Source: Portunus trituberculatus (Eukaryota; Arthropoda; Malacostraca; Decapoda; Portunidae). From it: DNA of 64,000 bases. The position numbers and the translations under genes were made by a program. The notes under the pieces were generated by a model. The model was given only the letters and a program-made list of their open reading frames with translations. It made no database searches and was not told the DNA's origin. Shown here piece after piece: positions 1 to 11,261 of this stretch (the first letter of the stretch is position 1; every line of letters begins with the position of its first letter). The DNA is taken from the NCBI RefSeq assembly GCF_017591435.1, contig NC_059255.1:1178283-1242282 (forward strand), given 5' to 3'.

Positions 1-2939
1 TCTGGAGAATCTTGGATATGAGACTGAGGAAGTGGTTCATAACCCAGAAAAGTACAGCAAGAAAGGACTAAAGAAACTTACATATGAGCGAAATGTAATG
101 TATTCCAACATAAATGGAGTGATATCGGGATTTTAGAACTCAACGATTACTTGAGGGACAAGAACCCAGATATTGTGGGTCTTACTGAAACAAAACTGAG
201 AGAGGGAGAAGACCTGATGATGGTTGGAGAAGGAAATATAATGTTTGGAAAAGAAATAGAGTAGGTAAGATGGGAGGAGGAGTGATGTTGCTGGTTAAAA
301 AAGATATAAAGGTGGATCAAGTGAAAAAAGGTATGGGAAAGGCAGAAGTGCTAAAGATCAGAGCAGAAACTAATGAAGGAAAAAAGAGGCACTACATAGT
401 GGTGTACGTACCACCTAAGACAAATGCATGGTCAGTACAGGAATATGAAGAAATGATAAGTGATACAGGAACATGTCTGGAAGAAATGTTGGGTGGCTGT
501 GAACGAACTATAATGATGGGAGATTTTAATTGTAAAGAGGTGTGTTGGGAGGACTGGTCAATGGAAGGATCAGAGACAACATGGGAAATACACTATTGAC
601 ACTGGCAATGGAAAATGTGTTAACTCAGTGGGTCAAAGAAGATACTAGGTTTGGAGGAGAGGGAGCATCGTCAAGACTGGACTTGGTCTTTAGTACAGAG
701 CCAATGGTCATTGAGGAGATGAGGGTGGAGTGCCCTTTAGCAAAGAGTGATCATGCAGTTTTGGAGTTCAAGGTGATAGACGAAGAGAAATCTAGAAGAA
801 ATGAAGAATATAAAGTGGGAAGATGGAATTATGCCAAGACAGATTTTGGAAACCTAAAGAAATTCTTTCAAGAGACAAATTGGATGAAATTCAAGAGTGC
901 TAAGGAGCAAATGAAAAGTGGAAGGAATTTATAAAAATATACAAAGAAGGTGAGAAAAATTTGTACCAATAAGACAACATAGAGAAGTTGGAAAGCAGGA
1001 CTGGTTTAACGATAGATGTGAAAAGGCTAGAACAAGAAAAGAGGATGCATGGAAGAGGTGGAGAAGGAAAAGACGGATTAAGCAGTGGGAAAGTTACAAA
1101 AGAGCAAGAAATGAATATGTGTTGATTAGAAGAGAAGAAAGAAAGAAACAAGAAAAGGATATAATTGATAAATGTAAAGACCAACCAAGGCTTTTTACAG
1201 ACATGTGAACAACAACATCAAAAATAGAGAAAGTATTGAAAGTTTAGAAGTAAATGGAGTATGCAGTGAAGATCCCAGGAAATGGCAGAGGCTATGAATG
1301 GATGCTTTCGGAAGGTATTCACAAAGGAGACTGCTTTTGACAAACCACTGGTAATGGAACAGAAAGGGATTATGAAGGAGTTTCAAGTAACTGTGGAGGA
1401 GATCAAGAACATGATGGGGAGTTTAGAAGTGAGAAAAGCTGTGGGACCTGATGGGGTATCAGGATGGATTTTAAGAGAATGCAGGAGCAATTGGCAGAAA
1501 AAGTTTGTGAAGTAATTGATGCCTCATTAAGGGAAGGTGTAGTGCCCCAAGACTGGAAAAGAGCTAACATTGTCCCAATCTATAAATCAGGTAACAAGAG
1601 AGACCCATTGAACTATAGACCAGTGTCACTTACAAGTGTGGTAGCTAAGATGTGTGAGAGGGTGGTGAAGAATAGATGGACAGACTTCTTGGAGAAAATG
1701 ACATACTTTGTGAGTGTCAATTTGGTTTTAGAAAAGGGCGTTCATGCACGACAAACCTGATATGTTACTATTCGAGGGTGATAGATGTAATACAGGAAAG
1801 AGATGGTTGGGCTGATGGAATATATCTGGATTTAAAAAGGCCTTTGATAAGGTACCACACCAGAGACTGATCTGGAAACTTGAAATGGTAGGAGGAGTGC
1901 ATGGCAGTTTACTAAAATGGATGGAAGACTTTTGGTAGGAAGAGAAATGAGAACAATAATTAAGGACAGACCATCAGAATGGGGATTGGTGGAGAGTGGA
2001 GTTCCACAGGGATCAGTGTTGGCACCAGTAATGTTCGCGGTCTACATAAATGACATGGTGGATGGGGTGTCCAGTTATGTGAGCCTATTTGCAGACGATG
2101 CAAAATTGTTAAGAAAAGTGAGATGTGACAAAGATTGCGAACTACTCCAGGAAGACTTGGACAGAATATGGAAATGGAGCTGTACATGGCAAATGGAGTT
2201 CAACACGACAAAATGCAAGAAAATAGAGTTTGGCAAGAGTGAAAGAAGAATCAGGAGTATGTACAAGATAGGAAATGAAGACATAAAACCAGTCATGAAG
2301 AAAAAGACCTTGGGGTGACAATTACCAATGACCTATCGCCAGAGAGACATATAAACAAAATAATTGGAGAAGTATTGAACTTATTGAGGAACATAAGAGT
2401 GGCGTTCGTATATTTAGATGAAGAAATGATGAAGAAAATAATTACTGCAATGATAAGACCGAGGCTTGAATATGCAACAATACAGTGGGCTCCGAACTTA
2501 AAGAAACACATAAGGAAACTAGAGAAAGTACAGAGGGCTGCAACAAAATGGTGCCTGACTTAAGAGATTTGACTTATGAAGACAGACTGAAAAGAATGCA
2601 ACTTCCAACCCTGGAAAACAGAAGAGAAAGGGGAGACCTGATAGCAATATACAGAGTGATGATTGGCATGGAAAAATGGATAGGGAAGATCTGTGTATGT
2701 GGAATGGAAGAATGTCGAGAGGGCATGGGAAAAACTAAAATGGCCACTTATAGGAGAGATGTGAAAAATATAGCTTCCTCATAGAAGGGTGGAAGCATGG
2801 AATAGTTTAGACGTGGAAGTGGTCAACGCAAGGAATATTCATGATTTTAAGAAAAGCTGGACATTAATAGATATGGAGACGGGACAACACGAGCATAGCT
2901 CTTTTCCGTATGTTACAATTAGGTAAATACAATTAGGTA
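1..2939 (+). mobile_element. LINE copy A, CR1/L2-like non-LTR retrotransposon (5' end outside window)
   Basis: The sequence runs from the end of an ORF1-like region through endonuclease and reverse transcriptase to a 3' end made of two copies of an AATTAGGTAAATAC-type unit followed by (CA)n. It is the most diverged member of the family represented by copies B-F. Domain order and the C-terminal tail (RRERGDLI followed by a WNSL-like motif in relatives) fit CR1/L2-like LINEs with an apurinic-type endonuclease; the clade is inferred from motifs, not from a tree. Many indels break the reading frame, so it is dead. Confidence 0.85.
102..2790 (+). pseudogene. LINE A ORF2 remnant: endonuclease and reverse transcriptase
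   Basis: The endonuclease starts near 102 (MYSNINGV), with TETKL at ~190 and MMGDFNCKEV at 515-545, the family's catalytic-region motifs. Reverse transcriptase pieces follow: AVGPDGVSG (~1438), YRPVSLTSV (~1615), QFGFRKGRS region (~1720), a DLKRPL segment where AFD is expected (~1830), GVPQGSVLAP (~2000) and the catalytic FADDAKLL (2087-2110). The tail with RRERGDLIAIYRV is at ~2620. The reading shifts frame at least six times (segments 270-599, 542-934, 1282-1515, 1464-1760, 1917-2318, 2315-2563, 2485-2784). The protein would copy LINE RNA at a nicked chromosomal target; this copy cannot. Confidence 0.8.
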
Positions 2940-2944
2940 AACAC

Positions 2945-2983
<39 letters not shown>
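2940..2983. repeat. (CA)n microsatellite between LINE A and LINE B
   Basis: Almost pure CA dinucleotides, with one ATA interruption near the start. It joins the 3' end of LINE A to the 5' region of LINE B. The same arrangement recurs at nearly every LINE and SINE junction in the window. Confidence 0.9.
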
Positions 2984-2987
<4 letters not shown>

Positions 2988-3111
2988 CAGCAGAGGAAGG
3001 ACACACACACCCGAGAATCAGCTGATCTTCACTACCTTTGTTTGGGTTTACAGTGGCCTGGGCGATAAGTGTGGACTCATTTTTTTTTCATGAATACAGT
3101 GTTAAATAATA

Positions 3112-3948
3112 ATGAGTGAGAAAGATATTCCATCTAAATGCAGGTATGTGACAAGGGAAAGAATGAAAGCTGATGATGACAATGTTGGTGAGGAGGAGGA
3201 GAATTTGAAGGCTTTGATACGGCGCAAACTTCACTATTTGATAGAGTCTTAACTATCGAACGTAAATTAGATAAATTGATAAAGGAGAGTATGGGAATGA
3301 AAGAGAATGAAGAACAGGATAAAGAGCTCCAGAAATTGAAAGAAAGGATAAAAAGAGTGGAAGAAAACGAAACTAGGCTAAGAACCGAAAATGAAGAATT
3401 AAAAGTCCAAATAGCGAACTATAAGAAATTGATGGAAGAAGGACTCGGTAAAGCCGAGAAAGAAAAAGAGAAGCTAAAAGATCTAGTTAACAAAGAAGAA
3501 GAAAGAGTACAAGACGTGATTAAAAAAGAAGTACAAGCATGGAGAATCCAAGATAAGAAAGACAAGGAATCATTTCAAGAAGTATTTCAAGAACAGTTAA
3601 AAGAAAGAGATGAAAATATGACAAGCAAAATGATAGGAGTCCTCAAGAAAAAAGAAAATTTAGTAAGAGAAATTGCGGAAAAAAAGAAGTGTAATTATTT
3701 TTGGACTGAAAGAAAAAAATGTTAAATATAGACCAAGAAGGGAAAAAGACGAAATGAAATCAGTAAAAGACCTACTAAAACATCTGAATGACGAGGATAG
3801 ACAGAACTTAGAAGAGGAAGTAGAAGAAATCCATAGAATGGGACCATATCAAGAAGGAACAGTGAGACCAATTAAGATATTACTAAAATCACAAGCAGCA
3901 GCAGAAGAAGTACTATATAGAAAAACGAAACTCAGAGAAACAGAAGGT

Positions 3949-3985
<37 letters not shown>

Positions 3986-4160
3986 AAAAATAGAAACGAG
4001 GAGGAAAGGAAGAGACACAATGAACTGGTGGCAGAAGCAAGAGAAAAAATAATGAAAGGTCAGAGGAGGAGAAGAAGGCATTTTTTGGAGAATTATAGGA
4101 GACAGGATAAGGAAATGGTATATAAAAGAGAAAGAAGAGAAAAGAATGGAGCAAGTTTAA
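3112..4160 (+). pseudogene. LINE B ORF1: coiled-coil RNA-binding protein remnant
   Basis: An ATG at 3112 opens MSEKDIPSK; a frameshift near 3225-3245 moves the reading to the frame beginning FDRVLTIERKLDKL. Residues from 3276 to about 3660 are a long heptad-rich, charged coiled coil, as in L1/CR1 ORF1 proteins that trimerise on LINE RNA. After a second shift near 3690 comes IIFGLKEKN, then a VRPIKILLKSQAAAEEV segment resembling the RRM-like fold of such proteins. A (TA)n tract at 3953-3981 interrupts the C-terminal part. Frameshifts and the microsatellite make it non-functional. The role is inferred from position and composition. Confidence 0.65.
3953..3981. repeat. (TA)n microsatellite inside LINE B ORF1
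   Basis: A pure TA tract sits in the middle of the ORF1 C-terminal domain. It interrupts sequence that otherwise continues as lysine- and arginine-rich coding-like DNA. Confidence 0.85.
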
Positions 4161-4189
4161 CTAAAATGATAAGAACAAGAGATTAAAAA

Positions 4190-6994
4190 TGATGTATACA
4201 AACATAGATGGGATTTTATCTAGTAAATTAGAATTAAGAGATTACATAAAGAAAGAAGAACCAGATATTGTATGCCTGGTGGAAACAAAGTTAAATGAGG
4301 CAATAAAATAGACATAGATAAAAGGTATAATATATGGAGGAGAGAGAGTGGGTAAAGGAGGAGGAGGAGTCATGATGATGTTAAGGAAGGAGATAGTGGT
4401 AAATCAAGTGGAGTTTGGGGAAGGAAAATCAGAAATACTGTATGTTAAGATGCATATTAACAAAAAGGAGTTAACAATCATTGGAACATATGTGCCACCA
4501 AAACAAACTCATGGACTAACCAAGAATATAGAGACATGATAGATGACACAATAAGGAGTCTTACAAGAATCATTAAGGAAAGGAGAAAAGTGATATTGAT
4601 AGGAGATTTCAACTGTAAGGAGGTAGACTGGGAAAATTATGAAAGTGGTATGGGGAAGATGCCTGGGAGATAGATTCCTGAACCTAATGATAGATAATTT
4701 GATGGTCCAAAGAGTAAAGGAAAACACAAGATTCAGAGGAAACGATGAGCCGGCAAGATTAGACCTAGTTTTTACAAGGGATATACCAATTAACGATGAT
4801 ATAAGATACAAGTGCCCATTGGGAAAGAGTGACCATGTAATATTAGAGATGGATATAGAAGAAGGAAAGGAAGATAGAGATGAATCATACAAAGGAGACC
4901 GATTAAATTACAGAAAGGCTGATATTGAGAATCTCAAGAACTATTTTAAAACGTAAACTGGGAGGAGATGGAAAACTCATTAACGGTTCAAGAGAAATAT
5001 AACTTATTTTTGGAAATATACAAAACTGGGGTCAGGAATATGTTCCGAAATATAGACCTAAAGAAGAAGGAAAGAAAGATTGGTTTAATGCAAGATGTGC
5101 TAGGGCAAAGGAGAAACGAGATGGAGCATGGAAAAGGTGGAGAAGAAACAGAAATCCAGAAAATAAGGAAAACTTCAAAACAGCAAGAAATGAATATGCT
5201 AAGGTGAGAAAGGAAGAAGAAAAGAACTATGAAAAGGACATTGTCGAAAAATGTAAGGAACAACCAAAATTGTTCTACAGATTCATAAATGGAAAAATAA
5301 GACAAAAAGAAACAATAGAAAGGTTAAAAGGAGAAAACGGAATGGTGGAAGACCCAAAAGTATGGCAGAACTGTTAAATAGTAAATTTCATGAGGTCTTT
5401 ACTAAGGAATCCAAATTTGAAAGACCACAGGGTAATAGAGAGACTGTCTATATGAAAGAGATTAAAGTAACCAAGCTTGAAATAAAAAGTTGATGACGGA
5501 ATTGGATGAGGAAAAGGCAATGGGACCGGATGAAGTCTCAGGCAGAATACTGAAAGAATGTAGGGAAGAACTAGCAAGTCCAATATACAACATCATAAAA
5601 TGCTCAATAGAAAATGGAACAGTGCCAGTGGAGTGGAAAAGAGCTGAGGTGGTTCCCATATATAAGAGCGGAAGGAAGGAAGAACCTTTAAATTACAGAC
5701 CGGTATCACTAACTAGTGTAATATGCAAGATGTGTGAAAAGTAATAAAGAAGCAATGGATTGAGTTTCTTGAAGACAACAAAATATTATCAAATAGCCAA
5801 TTTGGTTTTAGAAAAGGTCGGTCATGTGTGACAAATTTATTGAGTTTCTACTCTAGAATAGTTGATAAAGTACAAGAGAGAGAGGGATGGGTTGACTGTA
5901 TTTATTTAGATCTAAAAAAGGCTTTTGATAAAGTGCCACATGAAAGATTACTATGGAAGTTAGAGGAGAAGGGTGGCTTAAAAGGAAGCACATTGAGATG
6001 GATGAAGAATTACTTAAGGGGGAGAGAAATAAGGACGATAGTTAAAGATATGAAGTCCAAGTGGAGAACAGTAGACAGCGGAGTGCCACAGGGTCAGTAT
6101 TGGCACCAATACTTTTTCTCGTATATATAAATGACATGCCAGAGGGAGTGAACAGCTACATAAATCTGTTTGCGGACGATGCGAAACTGTGCAGAGTCAT
6201 TAAACAAAAGAGGATTGTGAAATACTACAGGAAGACTTAAACAAGATCTGGAAATGGAGCAAAAAATGGGAGATGGAATTCAATGTGGACAAAAGCCATG
6301 TCATGGAAATGGGAAAAAGTGAAAGACGACCAGTGGGAATCTATAAGATGGGAGATGGAGTAGAACTAGAAAAAGTAAAAAAGGAAAAGGACTTGGGAGT
6401 GACAATGGAAGAAAATAATCAACCGGTTAGCCATATTGATAGAATTTTCAGAGAGACGTATAATTTGCTAAGGAATATTGGAGTAGCATTTCACTATATG
6501 GACAAGGAAATGATGAAGAAATTGATAAGTACTAAAATAAGACCTAGATTGGAATATGCAGGAGTTGTGTGGACTCCCATAAAAGAAACACATAAGAAAA
6601 TTAGAGAGACTACAAAAATGGCTACAAGAATGGTTCCAGAATTTAAAGGGATGGCATATGAGGAGAGACTAAAGGCAATGGATCTACCAACCTTGGAGCA
6701 GAGAAGAGAGAGAGGGATCTGATACAAGTTTATAAATTGATTAACGGAATGGATGAAGTGGATAATGAGAAACTGATCCTGAGAGAAGAATATGACTTTA
6801 GAAGCACAAGATCGCATAGTAAGAAACTAAGGAAGGGACGATGTCTGAGAGATGTTAAAAAATTTAGTTTCCCGCAAAGATGTGTTGAGACTTGGAACAG
6901 TTTGAGTGAGGAAGTGGTATCAGCAAAGAGTGTACATAGTTTTAAAGAAAAATTGGATAAGTGTAGATATGGAGACGGGACCACACGAGCATAA
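4190..6994 (+). pseudogene. LINE B ORF2 remnant: endonuclease, reverse transcriptase, C-terminal tail
   Basis: The endonuclease begins with MMYTNIDGI at 4190; VETKL (~4275), GTYVPPK (~4480) and LIGDFNCKEVDW (~4600) follow. Reverse transcriptase: EEKAMGPDEVSGRIL (~5510), YRPVSLTSV (~5695), QFGFRKGRS (~5800), IYLDLKKAFDKVPH (~5900), SGVPQG (~6078) and FADDAKLC (~6170). The tail includes RRERG (~6700), a SFPQRCVETWNSLS segment (~6868-6910) and ends in YGDGTTRA at 6994. Frameshifts occur near 5495 (A-run), 5740, 6092 (one base missing after the PQG motif) and 6210. The stop-free stretch 6737-6994 is only the C-terminal tail. Confidence 0.85.
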
Positions 6995-7051
6995 AGCCCA
7001 GGCCCTGTAAAACTACAACTAGGTAAATACAACTAGGTAAATACACACACA

Positions 7052-7350
7052 GCCCGGTAGCTCAGTGGTTAGAGCGCTGGCTTCACAAGCCAGAGGACTG
7101 GGGTTCGATTCCCCGGCCGGGTGGAGATATTTGGGTGTGTCTCCTTTCACGTGTAGCCCCTGTTCACCTAGCAGTGAGTAGGTACGGGATGTAAATCGAG
7201 GAGTTGTGACCTTGTTGTCCCGGTGTGTGGTGTGTGCCCGGTCTCAGGCCTATCCGAAGATCGGAAATAATGAGCTCTGAGCTCGTTCCGTAGGGTAACG
7301 TCTGGCTGTCTCGTCAGAGACTGCAGCAGATCAAACAGTGAATTACACGT
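7052..7350 (+). mobile_element. SINE family V1, copy 1 (tRNA-Val-like head)
   Basis: The first ~72 bases fold as a tRNA: a 7-bp acceptor (GCCCGGT with GCCGGGT), anticodon stem CTGGC/GCCAG at 7077-7093, loop TTCACAA giving anticodon CAC (valine), and a T arm TGGGG-TTCGATT-CCCCG. Box A (TAGCTCAGTGG) and box B (GGTTCGATTCC) for RNA polymerase III are intact. A tRNA-unrelated body of ~165 bp and a family-specific tail ending AGATCAAACAGTGAATTACACG follow. It starts at the ACACACAC that ends LINE B. Other copies: 24461, 26079, 32815, 59759 and 62946. Confidence 0.9.
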
Positions 7351-7354
7351 AATG

Positions 7355-7755
7355 ATAATAGTATTACTGGCTACATCTGGCAACTCAGAATTAGTGCTTC
7401 GGCCAGACGATAGATGGCGCACGAAAAATAAAATTCTGGTGCCATTTGGTAACTTTGGCGTCAAAGTTTTGTATATGTTGAATGCCAAGCTTTCCAGTCT
7501 TTCTTCTGTACTGTCTTTGCGTCTGACTCAAGACAACGGAAAGAGTTGACAGAAGAGTAAAAAGACGATGGAAATCGCTTGAGACGACGGAAAAAGTGCT
7601 AGTGTGACGGCGCCTTAAACAAAGGCGGAATATTTGCAGACGGAAACGATCCCTATCGTCTGACAAATTCATGCGATAAGTTCATGCGGAACGTTGAAAA
7701 ATAGACGGAAATCGCATTAATCGACGGAAAAAGTGCTAGTGTGACACCGCCTTAA
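7355..7755 (-). mobile_element. Two PIF/Harbinger right-end fragments joined together
   Basis: A terminal motif AAAGTGCTAGTGTGACRSCGCC followed by TTA occurs twice, at about 7593-7611 and 7731-7750. The outer block (7612-7755) matches the last ~140 bp of element H1 (42345-42481) closely, including CTGACAAATTCATG and AGTTCATGCGGAACGTTGAAA. The inner block (7355-7611) has the same terminus but a different interior. The TTA next to each terminus fits the TWA-type 3-bp target duplication of PIF/Harbinger elements. No coding sequence remains. Exact outer limits are uncertain. Confidence 0.6.
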
Positions 7756-7921
7756 CAATGAACGCATCCATGCATGCTTTCTGGCTTGTTTAGCTCGTCT
7801 AAGTCACAGTATCTTTGCCGCAGCGTGGCCTCCATGTTTGTTTATATTGTCGGTCTGTGTTGGGAAGTGTCGACGAAACACCGTTTGTGTGTGACAGGCC
7901 GCAGCCAAAATATTGTCGATT

Positions 7922-7952
<31 letters not shown>

Positions 7953-8127
7953 GACGGATTGATTGATTGCTACATTTAATTACAACAAAGGAGGAGGATG
8001 GGCCTTGCCACCCACCCCCTGGGCAAAGACTTAAGGTTAAAGTATCACAAAAATAACTCTGGACAGTATACACAACAAGAATATAAGTATTTCAATAAAT
8101 AAATACACATATTGCACACCTTATTGC

Positions 8128-11048
8128 CTAAGACATCCTACAGTCTGGGAGAGCAAACTGAGGATATTCCCTGAGTATTTCCCTGAGGGTGGCAGAGTCT
8201 AGGAGATGGTCAATGAGGCTGTACAAGTCATGCTGACCTTGTGGCCTAAATTTAGCAATGAGAGGACATTCCATGATATAGTGACGCAGAGTGTGTCCCC
8301 TTGGTGTAGCACACAGCACACACCAGGAGAAGCACTGACTTCCCAAAAGTATTTGTAGCCTAATCTGAGCCTCATTGCCACCCTGTCATGTGATGCAGTG
8401 TGTCTCCCGTAAGTGTAAGCACAGCTCTGGGAGACACGTGCATAGTGAAGACTAGTGCTACTGCCCCTATGGCAACAAAGCTCCAACTGATCACTAATGC
8501 TACTTTGTGTAAAGTCCTTAATACTACTCTTAACATAACCCAGAGTGTGCTCAGTGCCAGGGTCCGCTGTGTCATCTTGTAGGGCACACTGAGCAAGGTG
8601 GTCTGCTTTTTCATTTAACGGGATACCCACATGAGAGGGTATCCAGCTGAAATGGACCGTGGCACCGGCACCTTCTAGGGCATAGATGAGATCAAGACAC
8701 TTATTAACTAGATCACAGTCCATGGGGGAGGCGGATTGAAGGGCGTACAATGCAGCTTGACTGTCAATAAAGAAATATTCATTCTTATGGAGAGGCGCCA
8801 CAATGTGGAGCGCCTCCAGTACAGCATACAGTTCTGCTCTAGTGGAAGACATGGGTGCAGGGAGCCGCCTGGAAACCTCCGTGTCAGTGTAGAGACTGGC
8901 AGAGATGTAGTCATGGATGAACAGCCCACATCCAGACCTGCTGCCATTGACTGACTCATCACAATAAACATGAATAGCCTGAACATGTGGGTACTTGGAC
9001 AATTTAGTCATGAACATGTCTTGCAGCACATGAGGGAGCCAGTCCCTCTTGGGCTGATGCAGTGAGTGAATATCAACACTGACACAGTGAGGGTTCCAGG
9101 CGGGTTGCAGCGGTGACATAACAACGTTTATACAAGCCTCGGCTACACCTACACTTGTCAGTACTCCCAAGATCTTCCAGAGGTATGGTGTTGTAGGAGT
9201 GCAAGGATCATGATACAGGGGGGTCAGTGATCCCTTTAGAGTCAGAGCCCGTTCATAGCATCCAACTAATTGTGTGACAAGTAATTTCCTGTACCCTACA
9301 CATAATACTCGGCAGGTGCAGTTCAGCTCTGAGGACTTCAATCCGTGCAGTCCTGGGGCATCCCAAGATTATCCGCATGGCTTCATTCTGTACAAGCTCC
9401 AGGGGACGGAGTTGGGTGGCACTAAACTGTATTAAAACAGGGGCGGCATAATCAATAAGGGACTGTATGACAGATATATAGAACATTCTTAGAACTGGAA
9501 TGCCCGCCCCCAGGCCCCTGTTGGCTAGCAGCCGAACTGGTGCTAGCTGTGGCAGACAGAGGTCTCGAACATAGTGGACGGCTTGAAGAGACTTCCTAAA
9601 GCTCATCTGAACACCCAGGTACTTGTGTATGTGAACTCTAGGGATGGGAATGTTATTTACAGTGGGCAGCCGAGAGACCTTTCCTTTAGCTTGAAATTTT
9701 GTTTTACATTCATTAATCACTAGTCCCATTTGGACACACAATGCTGCCAGTTGTGACAAAGCAACCTGGAGAATCCTGGGTGTGGGGCATTGGAGGAGTA
9801 TGTCATCAGCATAGATGAGGACCTGGGTGCCCTGCGGAAAGGAACAGCGCAATTTTGTCCATTAAAACATTGAAAAGCATTGGACTAAGGACTCCACCCT
9901 GTGGTGTTCCAAGCTCAAAAACTTCCTCAGAGGAGACTGCACCTTGAAACCAAACCTGTGCTGTTCTATTGTACAAATAGTCCCTGATCCATCCTAATAA
10001 TCTACCTTTGACACCTTTGAGAATGAGTTCCTCCATAATAACATCTTTGTTGGCCCTGTCGAAGGCACCCTTGAGATCAACGAGAGTTCTGCAGGTAGCA
10101 TCCTTATTCATAAGACACTCAACAAAACAATGACTTGTAGAGTGACCTTTTAGGAAGCCATGTACATTGCCAGAGAGTACATGGCCCACCTTGTATATAA
10201 GTCTGTTCAATATTACCCGTTCCATCATCTTACACAGACAGCTGGTGAGAGAAATAGGACGAAAGGTGCCATCACCTTTGGGTATTGGGATGACGATGGC
10301 TGTTTTTCAAGAGTGGGGAAGCTTGCCTGCAGTGAAAGACATGTTAAATAAATCCAAGATAGGGTTGTCTACCTTTACCTCCAGCAGAGCATTGAGGATA
10401 TCATAGGTGATGCCATCCTTGCCAGGAGCTGTTGACTTGCCCAACTTGACTGCCGAGAGGAGTTCGTCATGCGTGATAGGCACACAGGTGTCATCCAGCA
10501 GAGGAACACTGTGGTCTTTGCTGATCAAGTGCCTCCTGGTGTTCCACAGGAAGGCCAGAGAAGGATGAGGCTTCCTTCCACTGCAAGACGAGTTCTCGTG
10601 CCCTGCCTGCAGGATCAGGGTCACACACCTGCTGTCTGGACATGCCCCGGATGCTGTTGACATGGTGCCACACCTCCCGGAGGGACCGGGTCCTGCGCAC
10701 CTTGTCCAGGAAGGAGACCCAATACTTCTTCCTTTCCTGCTGCCGCAGATCTGTGAGGTGTCGAGCCACGGTAACCATGGCATCCCATAACTCTGTGTCT
10801 GCTGGGTTGAGCTGCCAACGTCTCTGGTAGGCAGCGAGCATCTATTGGCAGTTCAGAATGACAGGGTTGGTAGCGTAAGTCCAGCGGCGTGGAGCATGGG
10901 CCCTTGCTGGAACCCTTGGAGTCGCGATGAATCCCTCGATGGTGTGCAGGAGTCCGTCGTACAGTGCCTCTGCATCAGCAAAGGAGCCCTTCACGGCAGT
11001 GTACCACGCCACCACATGGACGACGAAGTCTGATGGCATGGCTGCCAT
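8128..11048 (-). pseudogene. I-like LINE ORF2 remnant: RT, RNase H, Cys/His tail
   Basis: From the 5' side: a linker from 11048 to 10842 ending in TAG where a Glu codon is likely, then AYQRRW. RT motifs: STAPGKDGITYD (~10420), VDLKGAFDRAN (~10060), GTPQGGVLSPMLFN (~9885) and YADDILLQC (~9800). RNase H: YCDESVNG (~8950), STRAELYAVLEAL (~8835), FFIDSQAALYAL (~8755) and WIPSHVGIPLNEKADHLA (~8620). The C-terminal VCCVLCATPRGHTLRHYIMEC segment (~8300) resembles the CCHC-type motif of I and R1 elements. Shifts near 10300, 9830, 9300 and 8310 break it. Most of the endonuclease is absent. Confidence 0.8.
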
Positions 11049-11228
11049 CAGATGTCCCTATTCTGGCTCGGGGCTGGCAGTCTTCAGATGTCCCTGGTCT
11101 GGCTCGGAGCTGGCAGTCTTCAGATGTCCCTGGTCTGGCTCAAAGCTGGCAGTCTTCAGATGTCCCTGGCCTGGCTTGGGGCTGGCAGTCTTCAGGTGTC
11201 CCTGGTCCGGCTCGGGGTTGGCAGTCCG
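11049..11228 (-). repeat. Five 36-bp tandem repeats coding a 12-residue unit
   Basis: Five consecutive 36-bp copies (CAGATGTCCCTGG...GGCAGTCTT on plus). On the LINE's coding strand each reads as a 12-residue unit, QGHLKTASSEPD-like, in the same frame as both the gag stop codon at 11262-11264 and the following ORF2 segment. One unit has TAG for CAG at 11058-11060. The array stands where the endonuclease should be. Confidence 0.85.
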
Positions 11229-11261
11229 AGCTGGGATTGGGCTGTAGCACTGCTTCTTCTT

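Larger units (their letters stand above)
2984..7044 (+). mobile_element. LINE copy B, near full length, same family as A
   Basis: This is the longest copy of the family: a 5' leader of about 130 bp, ORF1 from 3112, ORF2 from about 4190, and a 3' end with two direct copies of CTAGGTAAATACAA running into ACACAC. The 5' flank is the (CA)n tract after LINE A and the 3' flank is ACACACAC followed at once by a SINE. The exact 5' end is uncertain; it could lie anywhere in 2984-3015. Several single-base deletions disable it, and some are shared with copy C. Confidence 0.85.

Noticed and set aside
7052..7124. tRNA-Val(CAC) gene
   Set aside because: The fold and boxes are good, but the same head recurs with the same body and tail at several loci and is joined to SINE sequence. 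It is a SINE head, not a tRNA gene.
7168..7488. Antisense open frames over SINE bodies
   Set aside because: The same peptide recurs at every SINE copy; it follows SINE sequence and has no independent support.
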